DNA of 64,000 bases, taken from positions 1 to 64,000 of the forward strand of contig JAAELT010000332.1 in assembly GCA_024226315.1 (NCBI GenBank), in the 5' to 3' direction. Of this stretch, positions 36,688 through 44,489 are shown one piece after another (within the stretch, counting starts at the first letter, position 1; every line of letters starts with the position of its first letter). The position numbers and the translations under genes were made by a program. The notes beneath the pieces are model-generated. The model made no database searches. It was not told where the DNA came from and worked only from the letters and a program-made list of their open reading frames with translations. The DNA is from a bacterium. Its GTDB lineage: Bacteria; Acidobacteriota; Thermoanaerobaculia; Multivoradales; J023.

Positions 36688-38591
36688 TGTCTCGGGTGAT
36701 CACGCTCGACGGCAGCTCGCTGACGCTCACGGACCTGGTGCGCGTGGCCCGCGACCCGGCGGTCCAGGTGGCCTTCGACCCCGCGGCCACTGAGCGGGTG
36801 AAACGCGGCTGGAAGCGGATCGAGCGTATCGGCGAGGACTACGAAACCGCCTACCGCGCCTGGCGCGGCGACGGCGCTTCGCGTCCCATGCTCGACTACG
36901 GCGTGACCACCGGCTTCGGCGAGTTCAAGGACATTCCGATTCGCCCACGCGAGCTCGAGCAGCTGCAGCGCAACATCCTGCTCAGCCACTCGGTGGGAGT
37001 GGGGGAGACCACCGACCCCGACGATCCGGCCAACTATTTTCCCGCCGAGGTGATCCGCGCGGTGCTCGTGATCCGGCTCAACGCCTTCCTGAAGGGCCAC
37101 TCCGGCATCCGCGTCGAGCTGGTCGAGTGCGTCGGCCGCATGCTCAATCGCGGCGTTGTACCACTCGTGCCGATACGCGGCTCGGTGGGCGCCAGCGGCG
37201 ACCTGTGCCCTTTGGCCCACCTCTTCGTGGTGCTGCTCGGCGAGGGACGCTACTACGTGGTGCGCGAGGGCGACATGAGCGCCCGGCGCGGGCGCTTCGA
37301 GCCGGCATCGAAGCTCGGGGGCGACCTGGGCGCCCAGCCGGTGCAGCCGCGGCTCAAGGAGGGCCTGGCACTGACCAACGGCGCCACCTTCTGCGCCGCG
37401 CTCCTGGCGCTCGGCGTGGCCGATGCCGAGTCGGTGGCCAACGTCGCCGACGTGGCGGCGGCGCTGGCGCTCGAGGCCGTCTGTGGCTGCGCCCGGGCGC
37501 TCGACCCGCAGATCCACCGGTCCCGCGGCCTGGAAGGCCAGATCGACAGCGCCGCCAACATGCGGACGCTGGTGCGCGGCAGCCGGCAGGTGGAGGCCGC
37601 CGGCGCCGTGCAGGACGTCTACTCCGTGCGCTGCGCCCCGCAGGTGCACGGCGCCAGCCGCGACGCGATCGCCCATGCGCGCATGGTGGTCGAGCGCGAG
37701 ATCAACGCGGCCACCGACAACCCGCTGTTCTTCCCCGGCGAGGGCGGCGAGCGGCACGCCGCCAAGCCCTTCGACCTGGAGTTCTCAGGCAACTGGCCCG
37801 AGGGCTATCGCGGGGGAGACCGCGCCTCCTACTCTGCGGGTAACTTCCATGGCCAGCCCCTGGGGCTGGCCGCCGACTTCCTGGCCATCGCGCTGTCGGA
37901 GATCGCCGACATCTCCGAGCGCCGGGTGCAGCTGATGCTCGACCACACCCTCAACCGCCATCTTCCCGCCAACCTGATCCCCCGGCGTGGCGTCAACTCC
38001 GGCTACATGCTGATCCAGTACTGTGCCGCCGGCATCGTGTCCGAGAACAAAGTGCTGTCGCACCCCGCCACCGTCGACTCGATTCCGACCTCGGCCAACT
38101 CCGAGGACCACGTGGCGATGGCCACCCACGCCGGCCGCAAGCTACGCACCGTGGTCGGCAACGCGCAGGCGGTGCTGGCGATCGAGCTGCTGGTGGCGGC
38201 TCAAGCTGTGGAGTGGCGGATCGGCATGGGGATCGACCCGGTGAACGGCAGCAACCGGCTCGACCGCGAGGACCCCGCCTACCGCGACACGACCGACGCT
38301 TTGGACCGCGCCGAGCTCGAGGCCCAGGAGTTCCGGGCGCGCACCGCCGCCGAGTACCGCGGCGACATCGCCGGCCGCCTCGGCCGCGGCACCGGCGCCG
38401 CCTATCTCGAGATCCGCCAGGCCGCCGAGCCGATGCTCGCCGATCGCACCCTCGACGAGGACATCCGCCGCGTCCGCCGTCTCGTCGAGTACTCGCCTGC
38501 GGACGGCGGCTCGCGCCTGCTCGGTGCCGTCGAGAACGCCCTCGAAGCGCGGCTGCGGCGGATCGGTGCGCTGCGAACCGGCCGCGACTAA
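36687..38591 (+). CDS. Aromatic amino acid / histidine ammonia-lyase family protein
   Basis: This 634-residue MIO enzyme has the cofactor-forming Ala-Ser-Gly at 169-171 in GSVGASGDLCPLAH, a catalytic Tyr in DYGVTTGFGEF and NQDNVS-region equivalents (VSENKVLSHPATVDSIPTSA). It eliminates ammonia from histidine, phenylalanine or tyrosine. At 634 residues it is longer than HutH (about 510) and has a Cys after the ASGDL, so histidine is not assured. No other hut gene is present. It starts at an ATG overlapping the hisS stop by one base. Confidence 0.82.
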   Translation: MSRVITLDGSSLTLTDLVRVARDPAVQVAFDPAATERVKRGWKRIERIGEDYETAYRAWRGDGASRPMLDYGVTTGFGEFKDIPIRPRELEQLQRNILLSHSVGVGETTDPDDPANYFPAEVIRAVLVIRLNAFLKGHSGIRVELVECVGRMLNRGVVPLVPIRGSVGASGDLCPLAHLFVVLLGEGRYYVVREGDMSARRGRFEPASKLGGDLGAQPVQPRLKEGLALTNGATFCAALLALGVADAESVANVADVAAALALEAVCGCARALDPQIHRSRGLEGQIDSAANMRTLVRGSRQVEAAGAVQDVYSVRCAPQVHGASRDAIAHARMVVEREINAATDNPLFFPGEGGERHAAKPFDLEFSGNWPEGYRGGDRASYSAGNFHGQPLGLAADFLAIALSEIADISERRVQLMLDHTLNRHLPANLIPRRGVNSGYMLIQYCAAGIVSENKVLSHPATVDSIPTSANSEDHVAMATHAGRKLRTVVGNAQAVLAIELLVAAQAVEWRIGMGIDPVNGSNRLDREDPAYRDTTDALDRAELEAQEFRARTAAEYRGDIAGRLGRGTGAAYLEIRQAAEPMLADRTLDEDIRRVRRLVEYSPADGGSRLLGAVENALEARLRRIGALRTGRD

Positions 38592-38634
38592 TCCTTTTCC
38601 CGCCGACGTGGGTCTAATGTCGTCATGAGGTCAT

Positions 38635-38943
38635 GTGGCCTCAGCCATGTATGCAACCTTCCTCTGCCTCGGTCGCAGCTTCGCCATCCTGCCCGCGCTC
38701 CGCGGCGTCGTGGTGCGCGGCAGCTACCGCCTCGTCCGCCATCCCGCCTACGCCGGCGAGCTGCTGATGATCGCGGGCTGCGTCGTGGCGCGGCCGGTGG
38801 CGGGCAGCGTGGCGGCGTTGCTGCTGGCCGTGCCGCTCGTCGCGCTGCGGATCCGGGCTGAGGAGGAGCTGTTGATGAGTCGCGAGCGATACCGGAGCTA
38901 CGCCGAGCAGGTTCGCTGGCGGTTGGTGCCGGGGGTCTGGTAG
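38635..38943 (+). pseudogene. C-terminal remnant of an isoprenylcysteine/phospholipid methyltransferase-like protein
   Basis: These 102 residues carry the C-terminal ICMT/PEMT pattern: GRSFAILPALRGVVVRGSYR, LVRHPAYAGELL and RIRAEEELLMSRERYRSYAEQV. The first membrane segments of the family are missing and an in-frame stop lies just upstream, so I think the gene has lost its 5' part. A short functional form is possible. Confidence 0.5.
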
Positions 38944-38946
38944 GTC

Positions 38947-39333
38947 TTACCGAGCCGAAGCATCCTTAGGGATGTAGCGAACGCCGTCGATGTGCTCGAA
39001 ATCCGAATCCTGGGTCCACAGCGTCGCGCCGTGGGATCTCGCGGTCGCGAGCATGATGCTGTCCGCCATCGGCAGTTGGAGCTGAGCGCTGATCACCGCG
39101 GCACGCAGAGCCAATGGTTGGCTCAGATCGATCACTCTCCCTTGCTGCATGACGACGACGGCTTGAAGAGCCGAGCCCTCGTCGCTCTGCTGCAGGATGC
39201 GCTTGAAGACCTCGTAGAGCGAGACCGTCGGGACGATCTGGCTTCCGGGATCCTCGATCGCCGCGGCAAAGAGGCCGGCATTCGGCCCGTCGGCGAAGTA
39301 TTCCAGCCAAGCAGAGGAGTCGATGACGTTCAC
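38947..39333 (-). CDS. vapC: PIN-domain toxin, VapC type
   Basis: This 128-residue PIN protein begins NVIDSSAWLEYF with the first Asp and continues with a Glu in VSLYEVFKRIL, ADSIMLATA (second Asp) and WTQDSDFEHI (last acidic pair). It starts at GTG overlapping the antitoxin stop by 4 nt. It probably cleaves RNA; partner and targets are inferred from the family. Confidence 0.88.
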   Translation of the reverse strand: MNVIDSSAWLEYFADGPNAGLFAAAIEDPGSQIVPTVSLYEVFKRILQQSDEGSALQAVVVMQQGRVIDLSQPLALRAAVISAQLQLPMADSIMLATARSHGATLWTQDSDFEHIDGVRYIPKDASAR

Positions 39334-39536
39334 ACTCGGTCCTTGTCGCGCGGGACGTCCGTCTCGATGCCTCTGAGGAATCCTCGCATCTCGGCGGTCG
39401 GCCGCACGGGAACGAGCTCGATCCGGTTCTCGTACTCGACCGCCTGGACCTTCTGGCCCGGTTCGAGCTTCATGTTCTCGCGGATCTCTTTCGGGATGAC
39501 GACTTGAAACTTCGGTGAGATGGTGACGGTGTTCAT
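39330..39536 (-). CDS. vapB: AbrB/SpoVT-type antitoxin
   Basis: This 68-residue protein has a swapped-hairpin AbrB fold: TVTISPKFQVVIPKEIRENM, then LEPGQKVQAVEYENRIELVP, and an acidic tail for toxin binding. It lies upstream of the PIN toxin with a 4-nt overlap, and its class differs from the ribbon-helix-helix antitoxin at 11973, so the two pairs are not recent copies. Confidence 0.85.
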   Translation of the reverse strand: MNTVTISPKFQVVIPKEIRENMKLEPGQKVQAVEYENRIELVPVRPTAEMRGFLRGIETDVPRDKDRV

Positions 39537-39545
39537 GAGTACTCC

Positions 39546-39582
39546 ATCGATAAGACACTCGTAATACGCGGATGGTATCGAT
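39546..39582 (-). promoter_or_regulatory. 7-bp inverted repeat upstream of the AbrB-type antitoxin
   Basis: ATCGATA (39546-39552) and TATCGAT (39576-39582) face each other across 23 bases, right before the antitoxin start. It could be the autoregulatory site, but the arms are short. Confidence 0.35.
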
Positions 39583-39666
39583 TCCGTTGGTGCACGGCAA
39601 GGGCGCCGGGGTTTCTGGTGATCGGAGCTTGTTGATGCGGTGGTAGAATGCCCTCTGGAGCCGACC

Positions 39667-40281
39667 ATGCCGATCATGACGACGTCCACGCTGCAGCCAC
39701 CGCTCACGATCCAGCTCGATCCGGTCGTAGAGATCGACGACGATCAGCTCTTCGAGATGTGCGGCCGCAACCGCGATCTCCGCATCGAGAGAACCGCCGC
39801 CGGAGAATTGATCTTGATGTCACCCGCCGGAGGCAAGACCTCCAATCGCAACGCCGAGATCGTCGCGCAGCTCAGGAACTGGGCCCGGCGCGACGCCACG
39901 GGACACGCTTTCGACTCGTCGGCGGGTTTCACCCTTCCCAACGGCGCCATGCGCTCTCCCGACGCCGCCTGGGTGGAACGAGAGAAGCTCGCCGCTTTGA
40001 CGCCCGAGCAGCAGGAGCGTTTCCTGCCGGTGTGCCCCAGCTTCGTGATCGAGCTTCGGTCGCCGTCGGATCCGCTGGCCAGCGTCCAAACCAAGATGGA
40101 AGAGTATCTCGGCAACGGCTCGCTCCTGGGCTGGCTCGTCGATCCCGCCGAGCGACGCCTCCACGTCTACCGACCGGGCGTCGACCTGGAGGTGTTGGAG
40201 GACCCGACGTCCGTGGCGGGCGATCCCGAGATGCCTGGTTTCGTGCTCGAGCTCGCCGAGGTCTGGGACCCGGCTTGGTGA
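39667..40281 (+). CDS. Uma2-family (DUF820) putative nuclease
   Basis: This 204-residue protein is of the Uma2 family with a restriction-endonuclease-like fold. Family marks are LILMSPAGGKTSNRNAEIV, FDSSAGFTLPNGAMRSPDAAWV (Asp in SPD) and FVIELRSPSDPL (Glu-x-Arg), with MEEYLGNGSLLGWLVDP after. The acidic residues suit a nuclease core. The role is unknown; such genes occur in large numbers in cyanobacteria and acidobacteria. Confidence 0.85.
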   Translation: MPIMTTSTLQPPLTIQLDPVVEIDDDQLFEMCGRNRDLRIERTAAGELILMSPAGGKTSNRNAEIVAQLRNWARRDATGHAFDSSAGFTLPNGAMRSPDAAWVEREKLAALTPEQQERFLPVCPSFVIELRSPSDPLASVQTKMEEYLGNGSLLGWLVDPAERRLHVYRPGVDLEVLEDPTSVAGDPEMPGFVLELAEVWDPAW

Positions 40282-40330
40282 AGTCGCTTCACCTCGCAGC
40301 GTTCAGCCGCTCGTAGCGGATGGTGGGGCC

Positions 40331-40549
40331 TCAACGCCTACCTGGTCTGGTCGGGCGTCGCGCCCGCTGCTGGAGCTCTTCAGCCAGCTCGCCCAGCAAG
40401 CGATCCGCACGCCGCAACTCCATCATGCCCGACTGCACGACGCGTTCGATCTGGCGAAGCCTGTGGACGTCGCTCCCCTTGAGTCGCCCACGCCGTTCGG
40501 CCGCGAGCCGCTCAAGGATGAAGTCCAGCTCCCGGTTGCCGGTCGCCAT
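40331..40549 (-). CDS. Small charged helical protein, unknown
   Basis: This 72-residue protein is rich in Arg, Glu and Leu (GNRELDFILERLAAERR, ELRRADRLLGELAEELQQ) and is predicted helical or coiled-coil. No family is recognised. Sense codons (EVWDL) continue just upstream of the ATG before a TGA. With the frame at 40512-40646 it may be one gene split by a frameshift. Confidence 0.4.
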   Translation of the reverse strand: MATGNRELDFILERLAAERRGRLKGSDVHRLRQIERVVQSGMMELRRADRLLGELAEELQQRARRPTRPGRR

Positions 40550-40646
40550 CAGATCCCAAACCTCTCAGATCGATCTCGCGCCGTGCCGCTTCGCACACCG
40601 TCCGATCGACGCCGTTGTCGAGTAGCTCACGGTACACGGCAACCAC
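40512..40646 (-). CDS. Possible 44-residue small protein
   Basis: A GTG at 40646 with AGGAG eight bases upstream opens VAVYRELLDNGVDRTVCEAA and ends after GLHP. The first 30 residues look protein-like, while the end is low quality and overlaps the next frame. It is either a tiny gene or the 5' part of a frameshifted gene with 40331-40549. Confidence 0.3.
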   Translation of the reverse strand: MVAVYRELLDNGVDRTVCEAARREIDLRGLGSDGDRQPGAGLHP

Positions 40647-40819
40647 ATCTTTCTCTCCTGATTCTGCGGACGTCTCTTTCAGGATCACTGCGAATCAGCA
40701 ATCGGTCGCGGATACCGATCCCGCTTGCGACGCTACGGGGCGCCGTTTTCCCCTCGCTGAACGAGACGATACGCTCAATCTCATGGATAGATCGTTCAAG
40801 CGCGTCGAGCCACTCACCA

Positions 40820-42064
40820 ATGAGTGATCCGCCCCTCGCCCAGATCCTCGGTGAGGCGCAGATGAAGGCGGTTCACGCGGCTCTCAAGCCGCACCTCCGC
40901 GCCGCCGGAGTGCGCGCGATCGAGGATCGGATCGGCAAGCGTGGCCGGTTCTTCGAGAACGTCCGCCAGCGCGGCACCCTGCGCCTCAGAGACTTCCTGG
41001 CGACCTGCGCGGCGCTCGAGGTCGATCCCGTGGATCTCGTCAAGGCGGCCCTCGACGGCGAGATCACCCCGGAGATCCGCCCGCCACGCATCGTGGTTGC
41101 TGCCTGGAAGAGATTGGGAGACGACGGGCCGGGTCTCGGTGAGGAGCGGATGGCCGCTCTCGGAGCGGCGGTGCAGGCGGAACCGCGGCAGACACGCACT
41201 GTCCTGGTGCGTGAACTCCCTGAGGCAAGTCGTAAGGAGCTGCCGCTGCTGCTGGGGCTCTACGCCTCGGCCTTTCGCGTCGAGTCCGATCTGGCGCGTG
41301 CCGACCTTGTGCTCAGACAAGCGCGCGAGATCGCCCGGACCCTCGACTCGAGAGATGCCGAGCCTGATCTCTTGATTCGCATGGCCTACGTCGCATTGGA
41401 GCGCGAGCAACTGCCGCTCGCTCTTCGGTGGGCGCAGGAGAGCACGCTGGCCAGCGCCCGCCTGCGTGATGCGGAGGGCCAGGGCAGAGGATTTCTGACG
41501 ATCGGGATGCTTCGCTACTACGCAAGAACCTATCGCGAAGCCATCTGTGAGGCGTCGGCCGCCCTCGCCCACTTGGACGACCCACTCCAACGTCTGGCGT
41601 CTCATCAACTCGTCGCGTTTTGCCATGCAGAGTTGGGAGAAGACGAAGAAAGTCGGAGGCAGGCTGGCCAAGCTCGTGCACTTGCCAAGGATGCCCCAGG
41701 ATGGGTAGACGGCAAGCTGAGCTGGCTCGAAGCTCGCCTCGGGAAGGGGGCTGACCGCCTGGACGGCTTACAGCGAGCACAAGCCATGTTCTTCCCGATT
41801 CGCCCGGCTGATTGTGCATTGGTGACGATCGAGCTGATCGAGTGCGCGTTGGCTCTGGGCGATCAGGCGCTGGCGGAACGTGAAGCCATGGGGCTCTGCG
41901 CTCTTGTGGAACGGAGCCCGAGCCCGCAAATCGAGAAAGCTATCGTCCGTCTCTTTCGCCACCAGTGCGCGTTGACGCGGGCCTTGGTCTCCAAGATCCG
42001 CCGATCATTGGAGCGGGGCCAATCGATGAGACTCGCGGCCCTGGTCTCGGCCGAGCCCTTATAG
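40820..42064 (+). CDS. HTH-TPR protein (XRE-like N-terminus)
   Basis: This 414-residue protein has residues 15-75 (RAAGVRAIEDRIGKRGRFFE, RLRDFLATCAALEVDPVDLV) that fit a divergent XRE-type helix-turn-helix. From about 140 the rest is helical repeats typical of TPR: LLGLYASAFRVESDLARADL, AYVALEREQLPLALRWAQ, LASHQLVAFCHAELGEDEES. HTH-TPR proteins include peptide-sensing regulators (RRNPP group), although that link is inference. I chose the ATG at 40820 because the longer frame upstream lacks sensible sequence. A possible 19-residue peptide gene faces it 52 bases downstream. Confidence 0.6.
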   Translation: MSDPPLAQILGEAQMKAVHAALKPHLRAAGVRAIEDRIGKRGRFFENVRQRGTLRLRDFLATCAALEVDPVDLVKAALDGEITPEIRPPRIVVAAWKRLGDDGPGLGEERMAALGAAVQAEPRQTRTVLVRELPEASRKELPLLLGLYASAFRVESDLARADLVLRQAREIARTLDSRDAEPDLLIRMAYVALEREQLPLALRWAQESTLASARLRDAEGQGRGFLTIGMLRYYARTYREAICEASAALAHLDDPLQRLASHQLVAFCHAELGEDEESRRQAGQARALAKDAPGWVDGKLSWLEARLGKGADRLDGLQRAQAMFFPIRPADCALVTIELIECALALGDQALAEREAMGLCALVERSPSPQIEKAIVRLFRHQCALTRALVSKIRRSLERGQSMRLAALVSAEPL

Positions 42065-42116
42065 GTAGGTAATTCGGAGGAGGAAGCCCCGCGTCAACGG
42101 AGCCTCCAGTTCTGCA

Positions 42117-42176
42117 TTAGCCGTTGGGATCTACAATCGGCCCGGCACCGGCTTGCACCTTGGTACACACACGCAT
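42117..42176 (-). CDS. Possible 19-residue peptide gene
   Basis: A perfect GGAGGT lies six bases before an ATG that opens a 19-codon frame reading MRVCTKVQAGAGPIVDPNG and a stop. It lies convergent to the HTH-TPR gene, in a 318-base gap that otherwise shows no gene. The ribosome site is the main evidence; chance occurrence cannot be excluded. Confidence 0.4.
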   Translation of the reverse strand: MRVCTKVQAGAGPIVDPNG

Positions 42177-42382
42177 TACGCGACCTCCATGGAACCGCGG
42201 CGCTGATTTACGCCAGTACGGCTCGACGATGGTGGCTGATCGTGGTCTAGCCGGATACGGGTAGCCGGTCTATCGGTCTAGCAGGTCCCGCCATGTTTGT
42301 TGATCGCCCGCGGAGTCGGGCAAATCTCAACAGCTGGTTCGAATCAGGTACGATCCTGCTCGACGATTCTGCCAGGGGATCC

Positions 42383-43630
42383 ATGAGCTCTGATTCGCCC
42401 GCCGCCCTCGACGTCTTCTTCTCCTACTCTCATCGCGACGAGGAGTTGCGCGATGCCCTCGCGACCCACCTCGCGCTGCTGAAACGCGAGGGTGAGATCC
42501 GGCCGTGGCACGACCGTGGGATCGGCGGCGGTCGGGAGTGGGAGGGCGAGATCGACGAGCACCTGGAGTCGGCGGATCTCATCCTGCTGCTGATCAGCCC
42601 GAATTTCATCGCCTCGGACTACTGCTTCGACCGCGAGATGACGCGCGCGCTGGAGCGTCACGAGGCGGGCGAGGCGCGGGTCGTCCCCGTCATCCTGCGC
42701 CCCACCGACTGGCAGACGGCGCCCTTCGCCCGTCTCCAGGCCCTGCCCAGGGATGGCCGGCCTGTGACGCAATGGCCGAATCGGGACGAGGCCTTGCTCG
42801 ACGTCGTGCGGGGGCTGCGCTCAGTGATCAGAGAGACCCAGCGGCAGCGTGGAGGACAGGCGGAGCCTGCGAGGCCCACTCCCAGCTACCCCGACGACGA
42901 GACGCGCGAGCTGTCCGAGACCCTGGACGACGCCTACCGTCGCAAGGCCGAGCTCAGCGCCGCCGGCGGGGACGCCACGGAGGTGGTCGAGGAGATCCTG
43001 GGGATACGGCGGCGGTTGCGCCAGGGAGCTCAGCTCAAGGCTGGCGACTATCTGCTCGACGGCCGCTTCCAGCTTCTCGAGCCGATCGGTCACGGCGGCT
43101 TCGCCCAGGTGTGGAAAGCCTACGACAGCCAAGGCCGTGCCGTGGTCGCGATCAAGGTGCTTCACGGCCAGCACGTCGGCGACGCCAGTCGCCAGGAGCG
43201 TTTCTTTCGCGGCGCGCGCCACATGGCGGGTCTGGCACACCCGAACGTCGTGCGGGTGATCGAGGAGAAGGCTGAGGACGGGGAATACCTCGAGCCAGAA
43301 GGTGTCGGCGCGGGCCACCCGCTCGCGGTTGACGTCGTGATTGCCCGGCACCAGGAAGACGTCCGCGAGCGGGATCTCAGGCTCGAACGCGGCGGGCCTA
43401 CCATGTGCTCGAGGGCATGCGTCCGGCCGGCACGCCGGCGATCGCCCGCTCGGTGTCTCCCGCGCGATCGATTCCGTCCTCGATCAGGTCAAAATGCGAA
43501 GAAGCTTGATCAGATCGCCAGATGTCCAGGACAAGTACTCAATGCGCTTGGTTCGATCGAGCACCGTTTTGATCAAGTATTTGATCAGCTTGATCAGATC
43601 AGTCGACGATCAGAACAAGTAGAAAACTAG
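42383..43630 (+). pseudogene. TIR domain plus truncated Ser/Thr kinase
   Basis: The protein begins with a TIR domain (about residues 10-140: DVFFSYSHRDEELRDALATH, LLLISPNFIASDYCFDREM). A linker leads to the N-lobe of a protein kinase at about 230-302: GRFQLLEPIGHGGFAQVWKA, catalytic Lys in VVAIKVLHG, HPNVVRVIEEKAEDGEY. There the kinase match stops at about 43289. No HRD or DFG loop follows; the frame runs through a reversed fragment of another gene and then the 42-bp repeats before a stop at 43630. Such TIR-kinase proteins are signalling or defence candidates. This copy should be inactive as a kinase. Confidence 0.75.
43290..43402 (-). pseudogene. Fragment of a calcineurin-like metallophosphoesterase
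   Basis: On the minus strand the frame reads RPAAFEPEIPLADVFLVPGN then HDVNRERV, containing the GNHD metal-binding motif of metallophosphoesterases in its usual context. About 37 residues are left. It abuts the kinase break point head to tail, which points to a rearrangement joining parts of two genes. Confidence 0.55.
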
Positions 43631-43788
43631 CTTGATCGAATCGATACTCGATCGAATCAAACGAGCCGCCCGCTTGATCTGATCGACAGTCGATTACATC
43701 AAGCGCAGACTTGCACTTGATACAGGAGAGCACTGTGTGCATCAAGGAAAAGTTCGACTTGATGTGCACAGTCGCTCCTTGGATCAAG
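43463..43788. repeat. Array of 42-bp palindromic units (CTTGAT-N19-ATCAAG-N11)
   Basis: Units start at 43463 (weak), 43505, 43547, 43589, 43631, 43673, 43716 and 43758, so the period is 42 (once 43). Each has CTTGAT at its start and ATCAAG (or a one- or two-base variant) at bases 26-31, which are reverse complements. Many add GATCG and CGATC inside, giving a consensus palindrome of about 31 bp followed by 11 variable bases. The units differ widely elsewhere. 42 bp equals four helical turns, so like sites face the same side. The array fills the gap between the broken TIR-kinase and the CGNR gene; its function is unknown. Confidence 0.8.
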
Positions 43789-43797
43789 TCTCGGGGC

Positions 43798-44436
43798 CTA
43801 TCTCTGCCGGCCTTTCCTGCCGAACCTGTGGTAGTGAGCCAGCGAGGCGACGCGATGGCCGCAGACCCTGGTCTGACACCACAGGCGCTTTCGCGAGCGC
43901 GTGCGATCGACGAAGAACAGCAGGCAGCCCTTGGCGGCGCACTGTTTGACGTCCGGCCGGCCTTCGAGCGACACCAGCAGCTCGGCCGCCGAGTGCAGCA
44001 CCGGCCAGAGCATGCGGTCGAGGGCGTCCTCGTCGCCGGCCCAGCCGACGACGACGCCGGGCTCGCCCGGTACCAGACGGACCGCCGGCATGGCCGATGC
44101 CCAGGCTTCGCTGATCAGCTTCAAGTCGTCGGCCGGCAGGTGCTTCTCGCCCATGACCGCGAGGAAGATGCGGAAGAGGGCGGCGCGGACGGCGGCGGCG
44201 CGGGCGAAGACGGCCGCCGCCTCGTCGGGGTGCTTTGCCGCCCGACGCCTCATGGCTTCGGCTTCGCGAGTCGAGACGAAGCCGGCCTGCTGGCCCCAGG
44301 TCACCAGCTCGCCGTAGCCGGTCAACCCCAGCTGCCGGTTCTTCTTGCGCGCCCCAGCCGTGTTGACGAATGCCACGCACGGCGCGCCGGCGAGCTCGAG
44401 CTGGGGTCCGCGGGGAGGTGGGGGCTTCCTGGGCAC
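43798..44436 (-). CDS. CGNR zinc-finger protein (DUF1470-like), putative regulator
   Basis: This 212-residue protein starts at GTG. The N-terminal half matches the stress-induced DUF1470 pattern (LAGAPCVAFVNTAG, LVTWGQQAG, RAAAVRAALFRIF). The C-terminal zinc finger reads VKQCAAKGCLLFFVDRTRSR then RLWCQTRVCGHRVASLAHYH, that is CxxxxC with CxxxxCGxR where CGNR is usual (here CGHR). Members are thought to bind DNA or RNA. It ends 10 bases from the repeat array. Confidence 0.78.
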   Translation of the reverse strand: MPRKPPPPRGPQLELAGAPCVAFVNTAGARKKNRQLGLTGYGELVTWGQQAGFVSTREAEAMRRRAAKHPDEAAAVFARAAAVRAALFRIFLAVMGEKHLPADDLKLISEAWASAMPAVRLVPGEPGVVVGWAGDEDALDRMLWPVLHSAAELLVSLEGRPDVKQCAAKGCLLFFVDRTRSRKRLWCQTRVCGHRVASLAHYHRFGRKGRQR

Positions 44437-44489
44437 GGCGGAATTGTAGCCGGCCGCGGGCTCTGCGGGCTTGTGTTACTTTCTTGACA

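Noticed and set aside
40463..40819. N-terminal extension of the HTH-TPR protein
   Set aside because: The residues are low-complexity and unrelated to any domain, and they lie antisense to two small frames with their own ribosome sites.
43463..43788. CRISPR array
   Set aside because: Only the hexamer ends are constant, the gaps are 11 bases, and no cas gene is near.
43440..43800. Replication origin suggested by GATC clustering
   Set aside because: No DnaA boxes (TTATCCACA-like), no dnaA/dnaN nearby, and the GATC sites follow from the palindromic units.
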